A stretch of DNA of 64,000 bases from Nymphaea colorata. Its lineage: Eukaryota; Streptophyta; Magnoliopsida; Nymphaeales; Nymphaeaceae. The translations under genes were made by a program, and so were the position numbers. Positions 36,004 through 47,500 of this stretch are shown in pieces; positions within the stretch are counted from its first letter, which is position 1, and each line of letters begins with the position of its first letter. Where the stretch lies: positions 3,932,001 through 3,996,000 of the forward strand of contig NC_045147.1 of the NCBI RefSeq assembly GCF_008831285.2, given 5' to 3'. The notes beneath the pieces are model-generated. The model saw nothing but the letters and a program-made list of their open reading frames with translations, had not been told where the DNA came from and did no database searches.

Positions 36004-36937
36004 GCGCACCCTCATGAACTTTCACTCTACCAGCGCCGGTACTGGAGCCGGCATCCCAGCTTCTGTGGACTCCTTTTCTCAGTTGCCCTTCATCAGATCC
36101 GGCGTCATGGTCAATGACACCACCACTATCACCACCGCCACCACCACCAACAACAATAGCAACAACAGCAATTGTGGCAGCGGCAAGAAAGAAAAGGCCG
36201 CAATTCGCCTCTTCGGCATAGAATTCGGCGAGAAGGGGACAAGCCGTGGCAGTTCCAGGGAAGAGGAAGATTCGGACGAGACCGTGTGCGAAGAGAGCAT
36301 CAAAGAGCTAGAGGATGGCAACAGCAGTACCAATAACAATGTCAATCTCATCAACGCCAACAGCAAGATCAACAACACCACCAACAACAACAACAATGGT
36401 GGTGGTGTTTTTAGTGGTAATGTGGGCAGTAATAGTAGTAATAGCAGAAAATTCGAGTGCCATTACTGTTGTAGAAATTTCCCGACATCTCAAGCGTTAG
36501 GAGGGCACCAGAACGCGCACAAGAGAGAAAGGCAGCACGCGAAGAGGGTGCACTTGCAGTCGGCCATGGCGCAACCTGTCACAGTGGGCTCGAGCCTAGG
36601 TCCAGCGTATGGGTTTATGAATTACCATCACCACCACCACAACCAACAGTTCCCGGTCATGAACAGAGTCGTGTTTGGTAGGTTGGAGCCTCCCTCCTAC
36701 CCATGGCTGCCAAACCCAGCCCAGACGATCAGTGGGAGCCCTCTGCAGCCCATATGGAGTGTCCCTCTCGTTCCACATAGCCAGACGCAAGAGGGGTTCC
36801 AGCACCCGTACCACCCTCTGCAGTTGCTCGCCGGGGACGGCTCTAACCCAAGGCACGAACCTATGCAAGGGCTCAGGCACCAGTCCGCGTCCACGCCGTC
36901 CGCTAAGGACACTTTGAGCCTTGATCTGCATCTTTAA
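35981..36937 (+). CDS. Single C2H2 zinc-finger transcription factor of the GIS/ZFP5/ZFP6/ZFP8 type with EAR repression motif
   Basis: This intronless gene encodes 318 residues. An AIRLFGIEFG block (residues 74-83) matches the short IRLFG(I/V)xF motif found N-terminal to the finger in this plant family. The single finger has C160, C163, H176 and H180 and the plant-specific QALGGH core at 171-176, followed by a basic HKRERQHAKR helix that helps DNA binding and nuclear entry. The protein ends in LSLDLHL (312-318), an EAR-type motif that recruits TOPLESS-class corepressors. Known relatives act in trichome and root-hair formation downstream of gibberellin and cytokinin; that role here is inference. 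Asparagine, serine and threonine runs (49-63, 115-155) and a histidine run (216-220) are low-complexity. The first in-frame ATG was chosen, and the next in-frame one (codon 12) lies before the conserved block. Confidence 0.95.
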   Translation: MAGISFAERTLMNFHSTSAGTGAGIPASVDSFSQLPFIRSGVMVNDTTTITTATTTNNNSNNSNCGSGKKEKAAIRLFGIEFGEKGTSRGSSREEEDSDETVCEESIKELEDGNSSTNNNVNLINANSKINNTTNNNNNGGGVFSGNVGSNSSNSRKFECHYCCRNFPTSQALGGHQNAHKRERQHAKRVHLQSAMAQPVTVGSSLGPAYGFMNYHHHHHNQQFPVMNRVVFGRLEPPSYPWLPNPAQTISGSPLQPIWSVPLVPHSQTQEGFQHPYHPLQLLAGDGSNPRHEPMQGLRHQSASTPSAKDTLSLDLHL

Positions 36938-38738
36938 CGTCCCTCTTTCTTCCTAGTGTGGATGCACGTAAGGGTTAAACTTGATCTGTTTATGTCAATT
37001 TCTCTCCATCGACACATTTCTTTTTTAACTTCTATTTGCAATTCTCATCTATCTACTTGTGACAAACACACTCCTCTCTCTCTCTCTGTGCCTGCAATTC
37101 TGAGGAAAAGGTGCTGATCTTTTGGCAGTTTCGGTTCGTAAACCAGCCTGATCAATTTTTTCCAAAGAAAGCGAGACCGACGCGAGGTTTCCTAGTGTGA
37201 CTCAATTTCTAGCTTTAACCTGACAATGTCTCAGAATTGCAGTTCACTGTTTGGCTGTAATTGGAATTTGCGATTTTGCCACGAGCAGCAAGGCATTATT
37301 GTTTGTTATGGTTCACAATTTCGGGTACATCGCTTTCTTACAGCATTGCGGTGAGTGAAAAAAAAAATGCTTACAGATTCGTGCAGTCCGAGAGGCACGG
37401 CCAGAGCGGGGTGGACTCCAGTTGTAACAAAAATCATCCAGTACTTACTTACCGATGTGCATGTGCATGTGTTTAAGTGCACGCACTCACGTACGTGTGT
37501 GTATGTATGTATGTATGTAAGAGAGAGGGGAAGTGTTCCTGTACGTACAACAGTAAGACCTGGTCCTGATCATCGTGGTCCTTTCAAAAGCTCACAGTTA
37601 TGGGTCGGTTTGATGAAAGTGTACGTTATTTATGGCTTCAGTCAGGAATCGGTGTTTCTCATTTATAGAATTTGACCCTTGCAATACATGTTTTCTCGGC
37701 TTTACACATAAAAAAAAAATAGAAAACAGATTACAGCCGTCGATTTTCCCCTCTAAATAGACGCGAGCAAGCTATGGATTTCAACGTTTATCTTCATTCG
37801 GCAGACCATTTAGAGGCTATCTGGCACGTATGTCAGATTGCTCCAAAATTTGGAATAGATTGATGAAATACTATGTTACAAGGTTTCATGAATTTGATTT
37901 AATTTTTGAAGCAGTTTCATCAAATAGTATAATTTGTTATTAATTTCAGAAACCTCTTAAATACAAGCCCCCAACTTTTGTTCAAAAAGTATTAAAACAA
38001 TGGATACCTAATAAGTTCGATTTGCAATTTGTTTCTAACTAATACCATGCTGGCAACATTAGTTAATTAAGGTTATTTCTCTTTTCCCTTCTACCCAAAC
38101 TCTCTTTTACCGCGGACGTACACATGACATGAACAAGTTTGTTGGTGGTGATCGTGTACTTTGAATGAGCCAATTGTATGGATCTTACATGATCTCCAGG
38201 ATCGGACGGACTTAACTTATTTAACCTTCGGCAATTTCTAGAGCTGCAGTCCTCTTGTTGGTACTTCCCTTCTTTTCCCATCATCAACCTTAATTTCCAA
38301 TCAAGAATGACTGAATGCATCTCTCTCTCTCTTTTCCTAATATCCCAACGAGAGTATAGCGTGGTTGGTCATGCATCAGGGGAATATTGGGCACATCTCT
38401 GATTCCATTCTAGTAGGCGTTTTTCTCCTGAGTTAGGGGCTAAGAGGTGTGTCCTTTGTTTTTTGTTTTTCTTGAGAAAGTTACTTGCACCGGGGCCACC
38501 GTGCATAGTAAAGAATGAAATGACATTTCGATAATTTATTAAAAAGAAATGTCCTCCATAATCTTTTTACTTTTTTTCATTTTTAATTTTTTCTTTACAA
38601 AAAGTTTTTTTTTTTCAATGTGAACTAAAGCATTTTAGTCATTAACCACAATGGCGCATAAAAAATAGTGCACCAATATGACATCTATAACCAAGTTACC
38701 TGGTTTTAACTGTGGGGCTGTTCCATGTGCCCCCTTCC

Positions 38739-38770
<32 letters not shown>

Positions 38771-41340
38771 TTTCCTAATATTGATGTCATTTTTTAGACG
38801 TATCGGACCTATGGTTCAAACTTATGGCATCCTTCAACATGGTGATTTTCAAAAGCGATCACATCTAGCTAGCATATTAGGTTCTGGTAGTCATTAGCTA
38901 CTGATCTGTCCTGGAATTTGTACTGTACTTCACAGTTTGTTCAATTAAATATATAATGGCGTAGCTGCAAGGAGCTGGCACTCGCACACTTTGATTCTTG
39001 CCACAGGGGCCTTCTTTAAAAATGCATAGAAAGAGTCATAAGCTCACGCAGATGGACGGTCCACCATCTTCCACGACCAATCTTGTTATCGTGATCGCTT
39101 TAATCTTCTTCAGCATTCATTCGTTGGTCTGCAGAAACAGTAGACATACACTGTGGTGTTCGATCGGAACTCTCTCTGGTCTGTAATGGCGATAAGGCGA
39201 AGGAATCATTAACTTGGAGCCGTGGCAGGCATAAGTTAATGCTCTGATGGTCCCAGACGGTACGTGCATGGTAGAAGAGATGGGTGGATCGGTGACTCAC
39301 TGACTTGATGAGTAGCCGAATACCGTCGTGCATGGGTGCCTTTTACCAGGTCCCCTTCTACTTGTCCTTCTGTGTTAAAACCCAGGCCTCCACCACCTCT
39401 CTCTCTGATCTAGCCAGCCCACCAACAGTGTCTTCCTGATTCACTAGATCCAGTTTTCAGCTTCCGTTTTTCTTCTGAATCATTTTGTCTGAACTTCGAA
39501 CTCCAAACTAATCTAGACACAATCGGGAAATGGAAAAGGAAAAGAAAATTCAAAAAAACCATTAGAATTTTTCATTTAACTACGACTGATTAGAAATAAG
39601 GCTAAAACGCACCGACGGAGCTAGAAATTTTGACTATAGGGGCACTAGTTCAATAACTTCAATCTTTTTGGGGTACTTATGCATACAAACAATCAAATAT
39701 TTCAAAATAACAATACAAAAATAAACATTTTTGGTGAGATTGGTGTGGGCAGCTGCCCACACCACCCCCCATATGTCTCTGCCACCGCTTAAATGCTCTT
39801 AAATAAGGTAAAACCCGATCTATGAACCTGGAACCAAACAAAAGAAAATTACAAATAAAAATGCCAAATATGAAAATAAATCTTGTTCTTCCATTCCTGC
39901 GTTATAAGTAGGACCAAAATCCAATTTAAACTTGCCCATCGAGTCAGCTGCTTGGTCTCGCCTTAATTTATAACGAGTAGTGACTCAAACTACAACTTAT
40001 GCATGCTCACTTAGCTGCACGGTTTCATCTTTCATCATAACAAAGTGCACCGTTTTCTCAAATTTTGCACTGATAAGTAATTCCCTTCAACTGCCCGTCC
40101 TTTCAATCCAGTCACTAGTTATTCATGAACTTCACCTGACTATATATGCCAAGAGATGTGTTTCAAGCAGTATCATAGCTCTTATTAGCATAATTATTAC
40201 GTAAGTACCTAGTATTATACATACAATGTGAAAAAAATAAAAAATGGTAATTACTAATATACCTGGTCCATGGCACCCAATATATGTTCTTCTAAGAGCT
40301 AATAGCGCATGTACTAGTTAAATTAAAGTGGGTAGACGTCAAAGCAAGTCAGCGTTCAAAAGATAGCATGGGGTCGTTGTAGGATTATGGGCTACTTCTC
40401 TGTATCATTTATGTTATTCGTCAGTTACTGAAGCAAATTTGATTTCACTATACATATGTTGTATAACAACCACTCATTTTCTTCTCCTTTTTTTTTTTGC
40501 TTTTCTTTTTTCTTTTCTTTTTTCAGTTACAGCTTGATCAGCTGGTACTTCATCAATAACTATTCACAAGGCTATCATCTTTTGTCCCCCCCATCCCCAT
40601 CAGGATCTTTTAATTGCGTACTTTAGATACGCAGGTTCATGTTGTCTAGTTAATGAAATATAGCAAAGTTTATAAGGAGAATCCAACGGTATTTCATTTA
40701 ATAAAAAATAATGAGGCTAGCTAGTGATGAAAAGTACTGAGTGTCATTTCCCATCCCACTTTAACAATGTCCCACATTATTTCTAGCTTCTTCCCGTTGA
40801 GTATCACATTCGAGGCGCCAACTAAATTGGAGACCGTTTCAAAAAATAAATATATACGTATATCAAGTGAGTTTTCTTATTTGTTTCATCAAATAAGGGG
40901 GTGGGGGTGGGGATGGGGAGCCGGGGTGATGATCAAATGGATTGGACCCGATCAATATTGGGACATAGGTTCCAATGAGAACAAAAAAAAAAGAAAAAAA
41001 GCATTCATACACAATGAAAGCTCAGTGCAATCGAAAATGGTGACATGCACACCCTGTGAACATGGGTGTGTAATGACTAAAATACCCATGACTAAATGAA
41101 AAGAGGGTCCATTATAAGGACAAAACAGTGATATGAAAAGATTAGAAGCTTAAAATTGCATTTTTTTTTATAAAATATTCCTAAAATATCATGACTCACT
41201 TTTTTTTTTTTTTCTTCGATGCATATTTGTTGTCTGCACTACCTAGTGCACACAACTCGATCGTAGGGCAATAACTGTGGCCAATAGTAGGCCATTGATT
41301 GGCCCATTCCTCCTGAACATATAAAGTTATGAGGGCAGCA
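36938..41340. other. 3' region of the zinc-finger gene and non-coding spacer
   Basis: The first few hundred bases are presumably its 3' untranslated region. CT runs occur at about 37073-37088 and 38744-38770. No further exons or RNA genes were recognised up to 41.3 kb. A probable old MITE lies at about 39612-39790. Confidence 0.5.
39612..39790. mobile_element. Possible decayed MITE with CGGAGCTAG / CTCTGCCACCG ends
   Basis: The left part reads CGGAGCTAGAAATTTTGACT and the right part ends in CTCTGCCACCGC, with a GTGTGGGCAGCTGCCCACAC hairpin near the right end. This resembles a widespread plant short element whose ends read GGCGGAGCCAG and CTGGCTCCGCC. Flanking AAATAAGG(C)TAAAAC words occur on both sides (39594 and 39801), but they do not abut the ends, so the boundaries stay uncertain. 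Confidence 0.4.
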
Positions 41341-42229
41341 ACCTATATCTTTTTTTCACAAGATGAACCATACTCCCTCCAAATTTAGGAAACATTTGAT
41401 TACGTACTCAATAACACATGTCACTTTTAGGAATGGTCCAAAACATACTGTTCCTAAAAGTAATTAGAAGATGCCTGGTTGTTCCTAAAATGTTTTCTAA
41501 AAATGGTGTTTCAGATTACTTTTAGTAACGGTCAATACCATTCCAAATAGGGAAAAATTAAAAATGGTTTTCCCTATGTGTTTCTAAAAGTTATTATTTT
41601 AATTACATTTTATCATGCTACACTATACCATTTATGCAAACTGCACGAGGATCGGTTCTCGGCATCTTTCCCCTGCCCAAACAAATGGAGTGTGAGAATG
41701 AGGAGATGTAGGCCAATGCAAACCCTAATGCTAGAGGGATGGAGGAGCACAGAGATGGGGATGGACCTCAACACACAAGGACCCAAATCTTGGGTGAATG
41801 TTGTGGAAGCTTAAGAAAAAACACAGCTGGAGGTCATGGAGGAAGCTGAGGTATGCCTACATGGGGAGGATACGGGTGTTTGATTACACTCTAGAGCAGT
41901 GAGAAAACTTGAGGAACCATTCCATTTGTAGCCATAGCTGGCTAACCACTGTCCTGGAGCTGATTATGCATTTGTCTTTTTCTCTCTAAATAAGCAATGT
42001 GGCAAAGTTAGGAACCCACACCTCTTAATTGTGGGTAATGGAGGATTTATAGTGTGGGTGGATTCAAAAGAGAGAATAGCTAAGGTTCCGTAGAGGAGAG
42101 CGTGGAAGGTAGGACGCGCACGACCCTCATTGCGAGCTGGTGGCACACACCGCTGGAACTTAAAATAGATGAAGTAGAGACGGTTCTGCTCTAAATTCAA
42201 CTTTCGCAGTTTTCAGCATACCTCTGGGA
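41340..42229. other. Spacer with repeated TTTTAGGAA/CTAAAAGT words; no firm gene
   Basis: 41370-41600 repeats words such as TTCCTAAAAGTAAT and TTTCTAAAAGTTAT and starts near ACTCCCTCCAAATTTAGG, in the manner of some plant MITEs, but no matching right end was found. A 78-codon frame at 41578-41814 has no recognisable motif. Confidence 0.35.
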
Positions 42230-42502
42230 TGACTATTATTGTTTGAGAGATATTACCAGGTGCTAAAAGAGGACTTTGTGGTGAAGGACACCAACACGCA
42301 ACTGTGGGAGAGAGAGAGAGAGAGAATTTGAAGTGGTTTCAGTGTTAGCTTACATCTACTATCCTTTCTTTCTGAAATGTATTTTTCTATCTTATTTTTT
42401 TAGAGGAGTTTTCACTATTTATATGCCTCGTACAATATCTTGATTTCCAACAGCCTAACATAAAAAAATCGCAAGCGCTCAAGTGCATGAGTTGTTCCAA
42501 CA
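42230..42502 (-). mobile_element. 3' LTR of a Copia-type element (left boundary approximate)
   Basis: Read on the minus strand, the segment starts TGTTGGAACAACTC at 42502, contains a TATAAATA box (plus-strand 42417-42424) and a CT-rich stretch further on, as Copia LTRs do. It is preceded by a polypurine tract (plus-strand TTCTTCTTTACT at 42503-42514), the usual primer of plus-strand synthesis. The far end is judged near 42230 from a possible CA end. No second LTR was found, so the element is truncated. Confidence 0.55.
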
Positions 42503-42639
42503 TTCTTCTTTACTCATAAAGAAGCTATAAAGCTTTCTTTTCTATTGCCATTCTCGTTAAGATTTCCTTGACTTGTGTTGTCACTTTCTTCGATGTCTTG
42601 GTGGATTGCTTGTTTTGCGCTATCTCCTTTCTCAACGTC

Positions 42640-43800
42640 TTGATGGATGCCTTCGTTTCCTTTAATACCCTAAGGTCATTTTGCAAGCTTGCACATTGAG
42701 GTTGTCAACAAAGTATTCGCGTCTCTAGTTGGTAGGGGCTTAGTCAAAATGTCTGCTACTTGATCTTTAGTCATAAATATGAAATTTGCAATTCCTTATT
42801 AGCAATTTTGTATCATCTACTTGACTAAAGCCGTTGGTGTCCAAACATGCTTCATATCTCTCTGGAGAACTCTCAGTTTTTTTTTATTATTGTATATACT
42901 CTTTTACATCGTACCACGAAGCTTGGCATAGTACCAACGCCCAAGTTTAGTTATGCTGGAGAGCTTGAATTTCATTTTCCATGGCCTTGTGCTAGTTTGG
43001 ATCGTAGCCTTCCTGAAAAAATGGCCTCATAGTTTTGAATAAGAGATGTAAACAAGGCAGTTGATATGGCAAATTTCCCTACAATGAAGACACATGGTTT
43101 TAGGGTCCCATCTTGCAAGCATGTCACCATTGAGTGGGTTCAAGTAGGATGAGATGGTGGTGGTGGCATCGAGACTATCTCTTCAATATGGTTTAATGGT
43201 GAAGGCTCAAGTTCTTGGTTGTGTTTTCCAATGGCCCTGAAGTGGTATAGTCAGTTGGTAGGTTTATTTTTTTGGGCTTCAAATGAGGTTTGGTAAGGAC
43301 AAGAAGTTCTTAAGTAGATTGAGACATGGAAGGTTCAACTTGGCTACTGCCAGATTTATCAAATAAAAATCTACAATCATTTACTATAACTTTTTTTAGA
43401 TATATATGTGTGTCACTTCTTTAGGTCAAGGCAAATATATATACATGATGATCAGGTGCATATCCAAGAAAACACATGGTTTTGATTTGTGTTGGGGGTT
43501 ATTCTTGTGATGGTCAACTGACACATGTGGAGGTCTAAGATTAGGACAAAAGCATGGTGCAAAACATTTACAATCTGGTATTTGGAAGGCCTTTCATCAG
43601 GCATTCTAGGGGATGAATGTTTACGTGCAAAATTTTGATCATGCATTCAACCAATGAGAAAAGACAAAAAACTTTCCTCCGTCCATTGAAATGATATGGG
43701 ACCCATCTGTCAATATGACGATAGGCTATTCCTGGTCCCATAACCAGGGTAACTAATCTAACGTCCAACAAACATTGTTGAATGCTCAAAATACACACAT
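42640..43800 (-). pseudogene. Copia pol remnant: integrase and reverse transcriptase/RNase H pieces
   Basis: On the minus strand, from right to left, the pieces appear in Copia order. An integrase-end block (HPLECLMKGLPNTRL, about 43580-43620) is followed by CFLGYAPDHHVYI (43440-43500), the start of the reverse transcriptase (AMENEIQAL, then TWALVP, about 42900-43000), and the RNase H end (MTKDQVADILTKPLPTRDA, about 42715-42785). Most of the reverse transcriptase is missing between the last two, and frames shift repeatedly with stops. The gag and the 5' half of integrase are absent. The pieces end next to the polypurine tract and LTR on the same strand, which supports one truncated element. 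Confidence 0.88.
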
Positions 43801-44480
43801 GTTATGCTTCAAACCTAATTTGCAATGTGTAACATGTAATGTATATACTAATAAAATTTGAAAAGCAATTAATTTTGAAAGACAATGTGACCCTCAGGAT
43901 TTCAAAAGTGTAGAACATATCAAATAAGAAACCCTTTTTAACATCAGGTCATGATATGCAATCCTACAATTACATGATGCATGTTGTTATAGAAACTAAA
44001 TAGAAAATCAAACTATGAAAATGACATTGGATTTGAAGGAGAATTTGAAATCAAAGTTTGAAATATAATTTAGAACATAGTTTACAACAACAAGATTGAA
44101 CCTAAAGTGGATATTGGAATCCATGTAGGAAATGCCTAATTTTGTTAATGACACACAAGGACTATTGTCCCATGGCATGTTACGAACCAGTTGTAGACTC
44201 CATGTAAATCCTAAGTGATTCAGAACATGATTCATCTCATGGTGAAGGCTAAGTTTGGGAAAAGATTTTGAAGATGGATATGCTAGACAATTTGAGGATA
44301 GTACTCAAAATGAGGTTTTGGAAACTAAATTTTGAAAACTATTTGAAAAAGAGTTTGAGAAACTATGATGTAAGTTTGAAAGTGTATCATAAAAGATGTC
44401 AAGGCATTTGACCTTCACCCATAGCATCTCAAGGGAATAAAGGGAATGGTGCCAAATTTCCTTAATCTCAAGGAGGAATC
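43800..44480. other. A/T-rich repeat-like spacer
   Basis: Words such as GAATTTGAAATCAAAGTTTGAAA recur and resemble the 53.1-53.6 kb region. It probably belongs to the same decayed element family as the neighbouring repeat copy. No coding sequence was seen. Confidence 0.4.
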
Positions 44481-44499
44481 ATGCATGTGTGTGGACAAC

Positions 44500-45640
44500 A
44501 TTCATGTTGATCAACGAGTGAGAGTTGAAAACAAAGAATATATACAATGCATGATGAACCATTTCATACATAATGAAAACAAACTGCATGCAATGCAATT
44601 CAAATATAACAAAACATCTAATTATAATATGTTTGATTTTGAAACTGAATCCTTACAAGAGTCAGTTAGATCATGAATGCACATTGAAGGACTGTTTTCA
44701 TAAGTCACTTGATGAGCTAGCTCTAATTCCTTAGTAAATTCAAATACAAGTTTAAAATAGAATGTTGCATTATGATATTTAAAATAAAAATTAATATTCA
44801 TATAAAAATAAATAAACTAACATGGTGAATTAAGACTTACAAACTAGACACCTTACATTAGAGTTAGGACACCTTACAAAAATTTGACTATGTTGAAAGC
44901 AAAAGAGAAAGCAAGACTATATACTAAATCAGATTGAACCTAGCCTAACAAGCTGAAACATGAAAATTTACCCAAGTCTGATGAACCGGACAACATAGTT
45001 CAGTTGGTGACTTTGATGAGTTCAAAAACTAGATTAATCATGTTAGTTTGGCACAAAATTTGGTACAAAAAGTCTTTATATGTAGGACAATTAACTTCAA
45101 TTGATAGGTTTCACAAAAGATATAGGGCCAGATATCTATGGTAGAAAACAAAGTACGCAAAACATGTTAAAGAAGTACATTTTGTCAGACTAAAACTCTA
45201 TCAAATCAACTTGGATTTATCTATTGAATTTAAGTATACACCGGGTAAAAAGTTATGATGTTGGTAACACAAAGTAGAAATAGAATGACAAAATAACAAA
45301 AATACAATTACTTTTCATGACTCTCTTACCACATTTCAAAATGAAAAGGGTTTCAATTTGGTTTACATTAACATTTAGTCTATATATTCCTTGCATAACA
45401 GAGAATAATAGGAATTTAAAGAGAATTAAATGATATCATGAAGTTGGTGAAAAAATACAATTATGCAAAAATTATGTAGAAAAGTTACAAAAAAATAGTT
45501 TTGTGTATGAAGTTCGCAAGTTATGCAAACTTTAGAATTTGATTTTTGCAATTTAAAAAGTTGTGGAAAATAGACTTGGGAAAAACAATCAAATGTAGGA
45601 CCAAACATGCTTAGAATTTGTTGAAATTTGGGGCAATCAA
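44500..45640. repeat. Dispersed repeat copy A (LTR or leader of a Gypsy-like family)
   Basis: This segment is similar over more than 1 kb and in the same orientation to 53990-55275. Shared blocks include AAACTGAATCC, ACACCTTA(C/T)A(T/C)TAGA, AACAAGCT(G)AAACATGAAAATT and ATCATGAAGTTG(G/A)TGA. Copy B is about 150-200 bases longer through insertions. Neither copy codes for protein. Identity was not computed. Confidence 0.75.
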
Positions 45641-47500
45641 ATTAGATATGTAGGAGACATGGTTTTTAAGGATCATCAATATGATTTCTGCTACAATGTT
45701 AGAAGCAAGCTTTGTTAAAGTTTAAAAGACCTGTTGGACCTTAATTTGTTGTGACTTGCATGCTTGAAAACATAAAATCAATATAAAGGCAGTTTCTTTA
45801 AAATGTTAACTGAATTTATATTACAAAAAAAATTAATGTTGATTTTAAAATTTAACAAAATCTTATATACATATGTTTTCCCTTGCGTGTCATAATTGAG
45901 CCCTTTAAACATGCTTGGTGCATTTTAATCCATAAACCCAATGAATTCATAAGCATTTTAATTTGTGTCATCATTAGGAACTTGGATCTAATTAAGCTCA
46001 ATAATGATGCATTTTTCAGCGCAATGAAAAAAAACCACTTCACAAACGACAGCCTTCACGAGTGGTAGCAAAATATATAGCATAACCCAATGGAAAATAC
46101 AATTGCTTCTAATGGTTCTTCAGAAGGTTTTCCCACAAGTTATCAAGCGAAATACATGACATAATTTTGGATACTGTAAACCTATGAAAATAGAATAGTG
46201 GAGAGTCCTCAAATTTTGTGGATAAGTACAATCCAATAGAGATGAATAGTCATTGTTGTGTAAATGACAATAGTTAATAAGGACAATGTATTTATGATAA
46301 AACAAAAGTATAATTATAGAAAGTACAGTCCTGTCAACTTTCTAATTAACAATAAATAAGTACAACATATTGGTCATCCAATGCTTCGTCCAACTTCATC
46401 AACACTTGAGGACTGTTTTGAAAGGTCAGGACCTTCTTGAAAGGTCAAGACTCATTATGGAAAAGTCAGGCTTTGATGACGATTGCCAGTCCTGGAGGTT
46501 GATTAACGAACTTCAGAACGTTGACTCCTCAGATACGCTTACAGTCTGATAGACGATGACTCCTTTACTCCCGCACTCGTGAACACCGGAAACCATTATT
46601 ACATCACACAGAATAAGTAAATCTATAAGTACATTTAGAAAGTGCAAAATAAAAGAAGAAAAAAGTATTGACAGATACTATAATCTCATAAATGATCAAC
46701 TAATTCTCTCCTGTTTGTTTTCTTTTTTTAAGGAGAATAGTAGGTGGCACATAAGTTAAGTTAAGCACTTAAAAAAAGTAAAAAACACTCACAAAATCCA
46801 TTTTGCAACCTCACCAAAGCTTCATAACACATGTTGGTTGTGTCTGCCATTTTTTGTCGATACAGATTGATTAGACAAAGAGATGAAGCAAGAGTTGTAC
46901 TAATGAAAATGTTGATGACAATCAATTCATGGATTAGATCAATTCATCAATCAAGTTTCTTGAAAATATACTCACAAATAATTTGTTAAACCAAAATAAT
47001 ATGTTCAAAGCATATGCAAAGATGTCATTAGTTGCAAGCTTCAATTTTGGATAGTTCATTTTGCCATGGTTTGTTCCTTTATATGAATAGCATGTCTCTT
47101 GTGTCGCAACCTCAACATCAATTGAAGTATTCCTACAAAACATCAAATAAGTCAAAATAATAAGTTTTATACAATTTCTAATTACAAGAAATGTGAAAAT
47201 TTACTTTGCTTTGATGCTTAAACTAAATCTACAACAATCATGTCCATGTCAATTACAAGCTACACAGTGTCTCTACAATTTACTTTGATGGATGTATGAA
47301 AAAAATTCGTTTAGAACTTCCTTTTACATGTGTTTGACCGAGCCTCACAAATTGACCATAATTTCATGCTCATTATGATAAATCATAGTATGACACACAC
47401 TTCTTTTCATTCATCATTAATTAATTCATGAAAATTAACTTCTATATTTTCTAGACATGCGAATAATTTGTTGAATCTATCTAACATATTCTCATAATGC
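45640..47500. other. Spacer between repeat copy A and the MULE pseudogene
   Basis: A/T-rich sequence without a recognisable gene. At 46400-46600 a less A/T-rich patch has repeated GAAAGGTCAGGAC / GAAAGGTCAAGAC words. It may contain the eroded terminal region of the MULE, but no terminal inverted repeat could be paired. Confidence 0.4.

Noticed and set aside
36079-36931. Minus-strand and alternative-frame ORFs across the zinc-finger gene
   Set aside because: Shadows of the real gene caused by AAC/ACC repeats; no independent motif.
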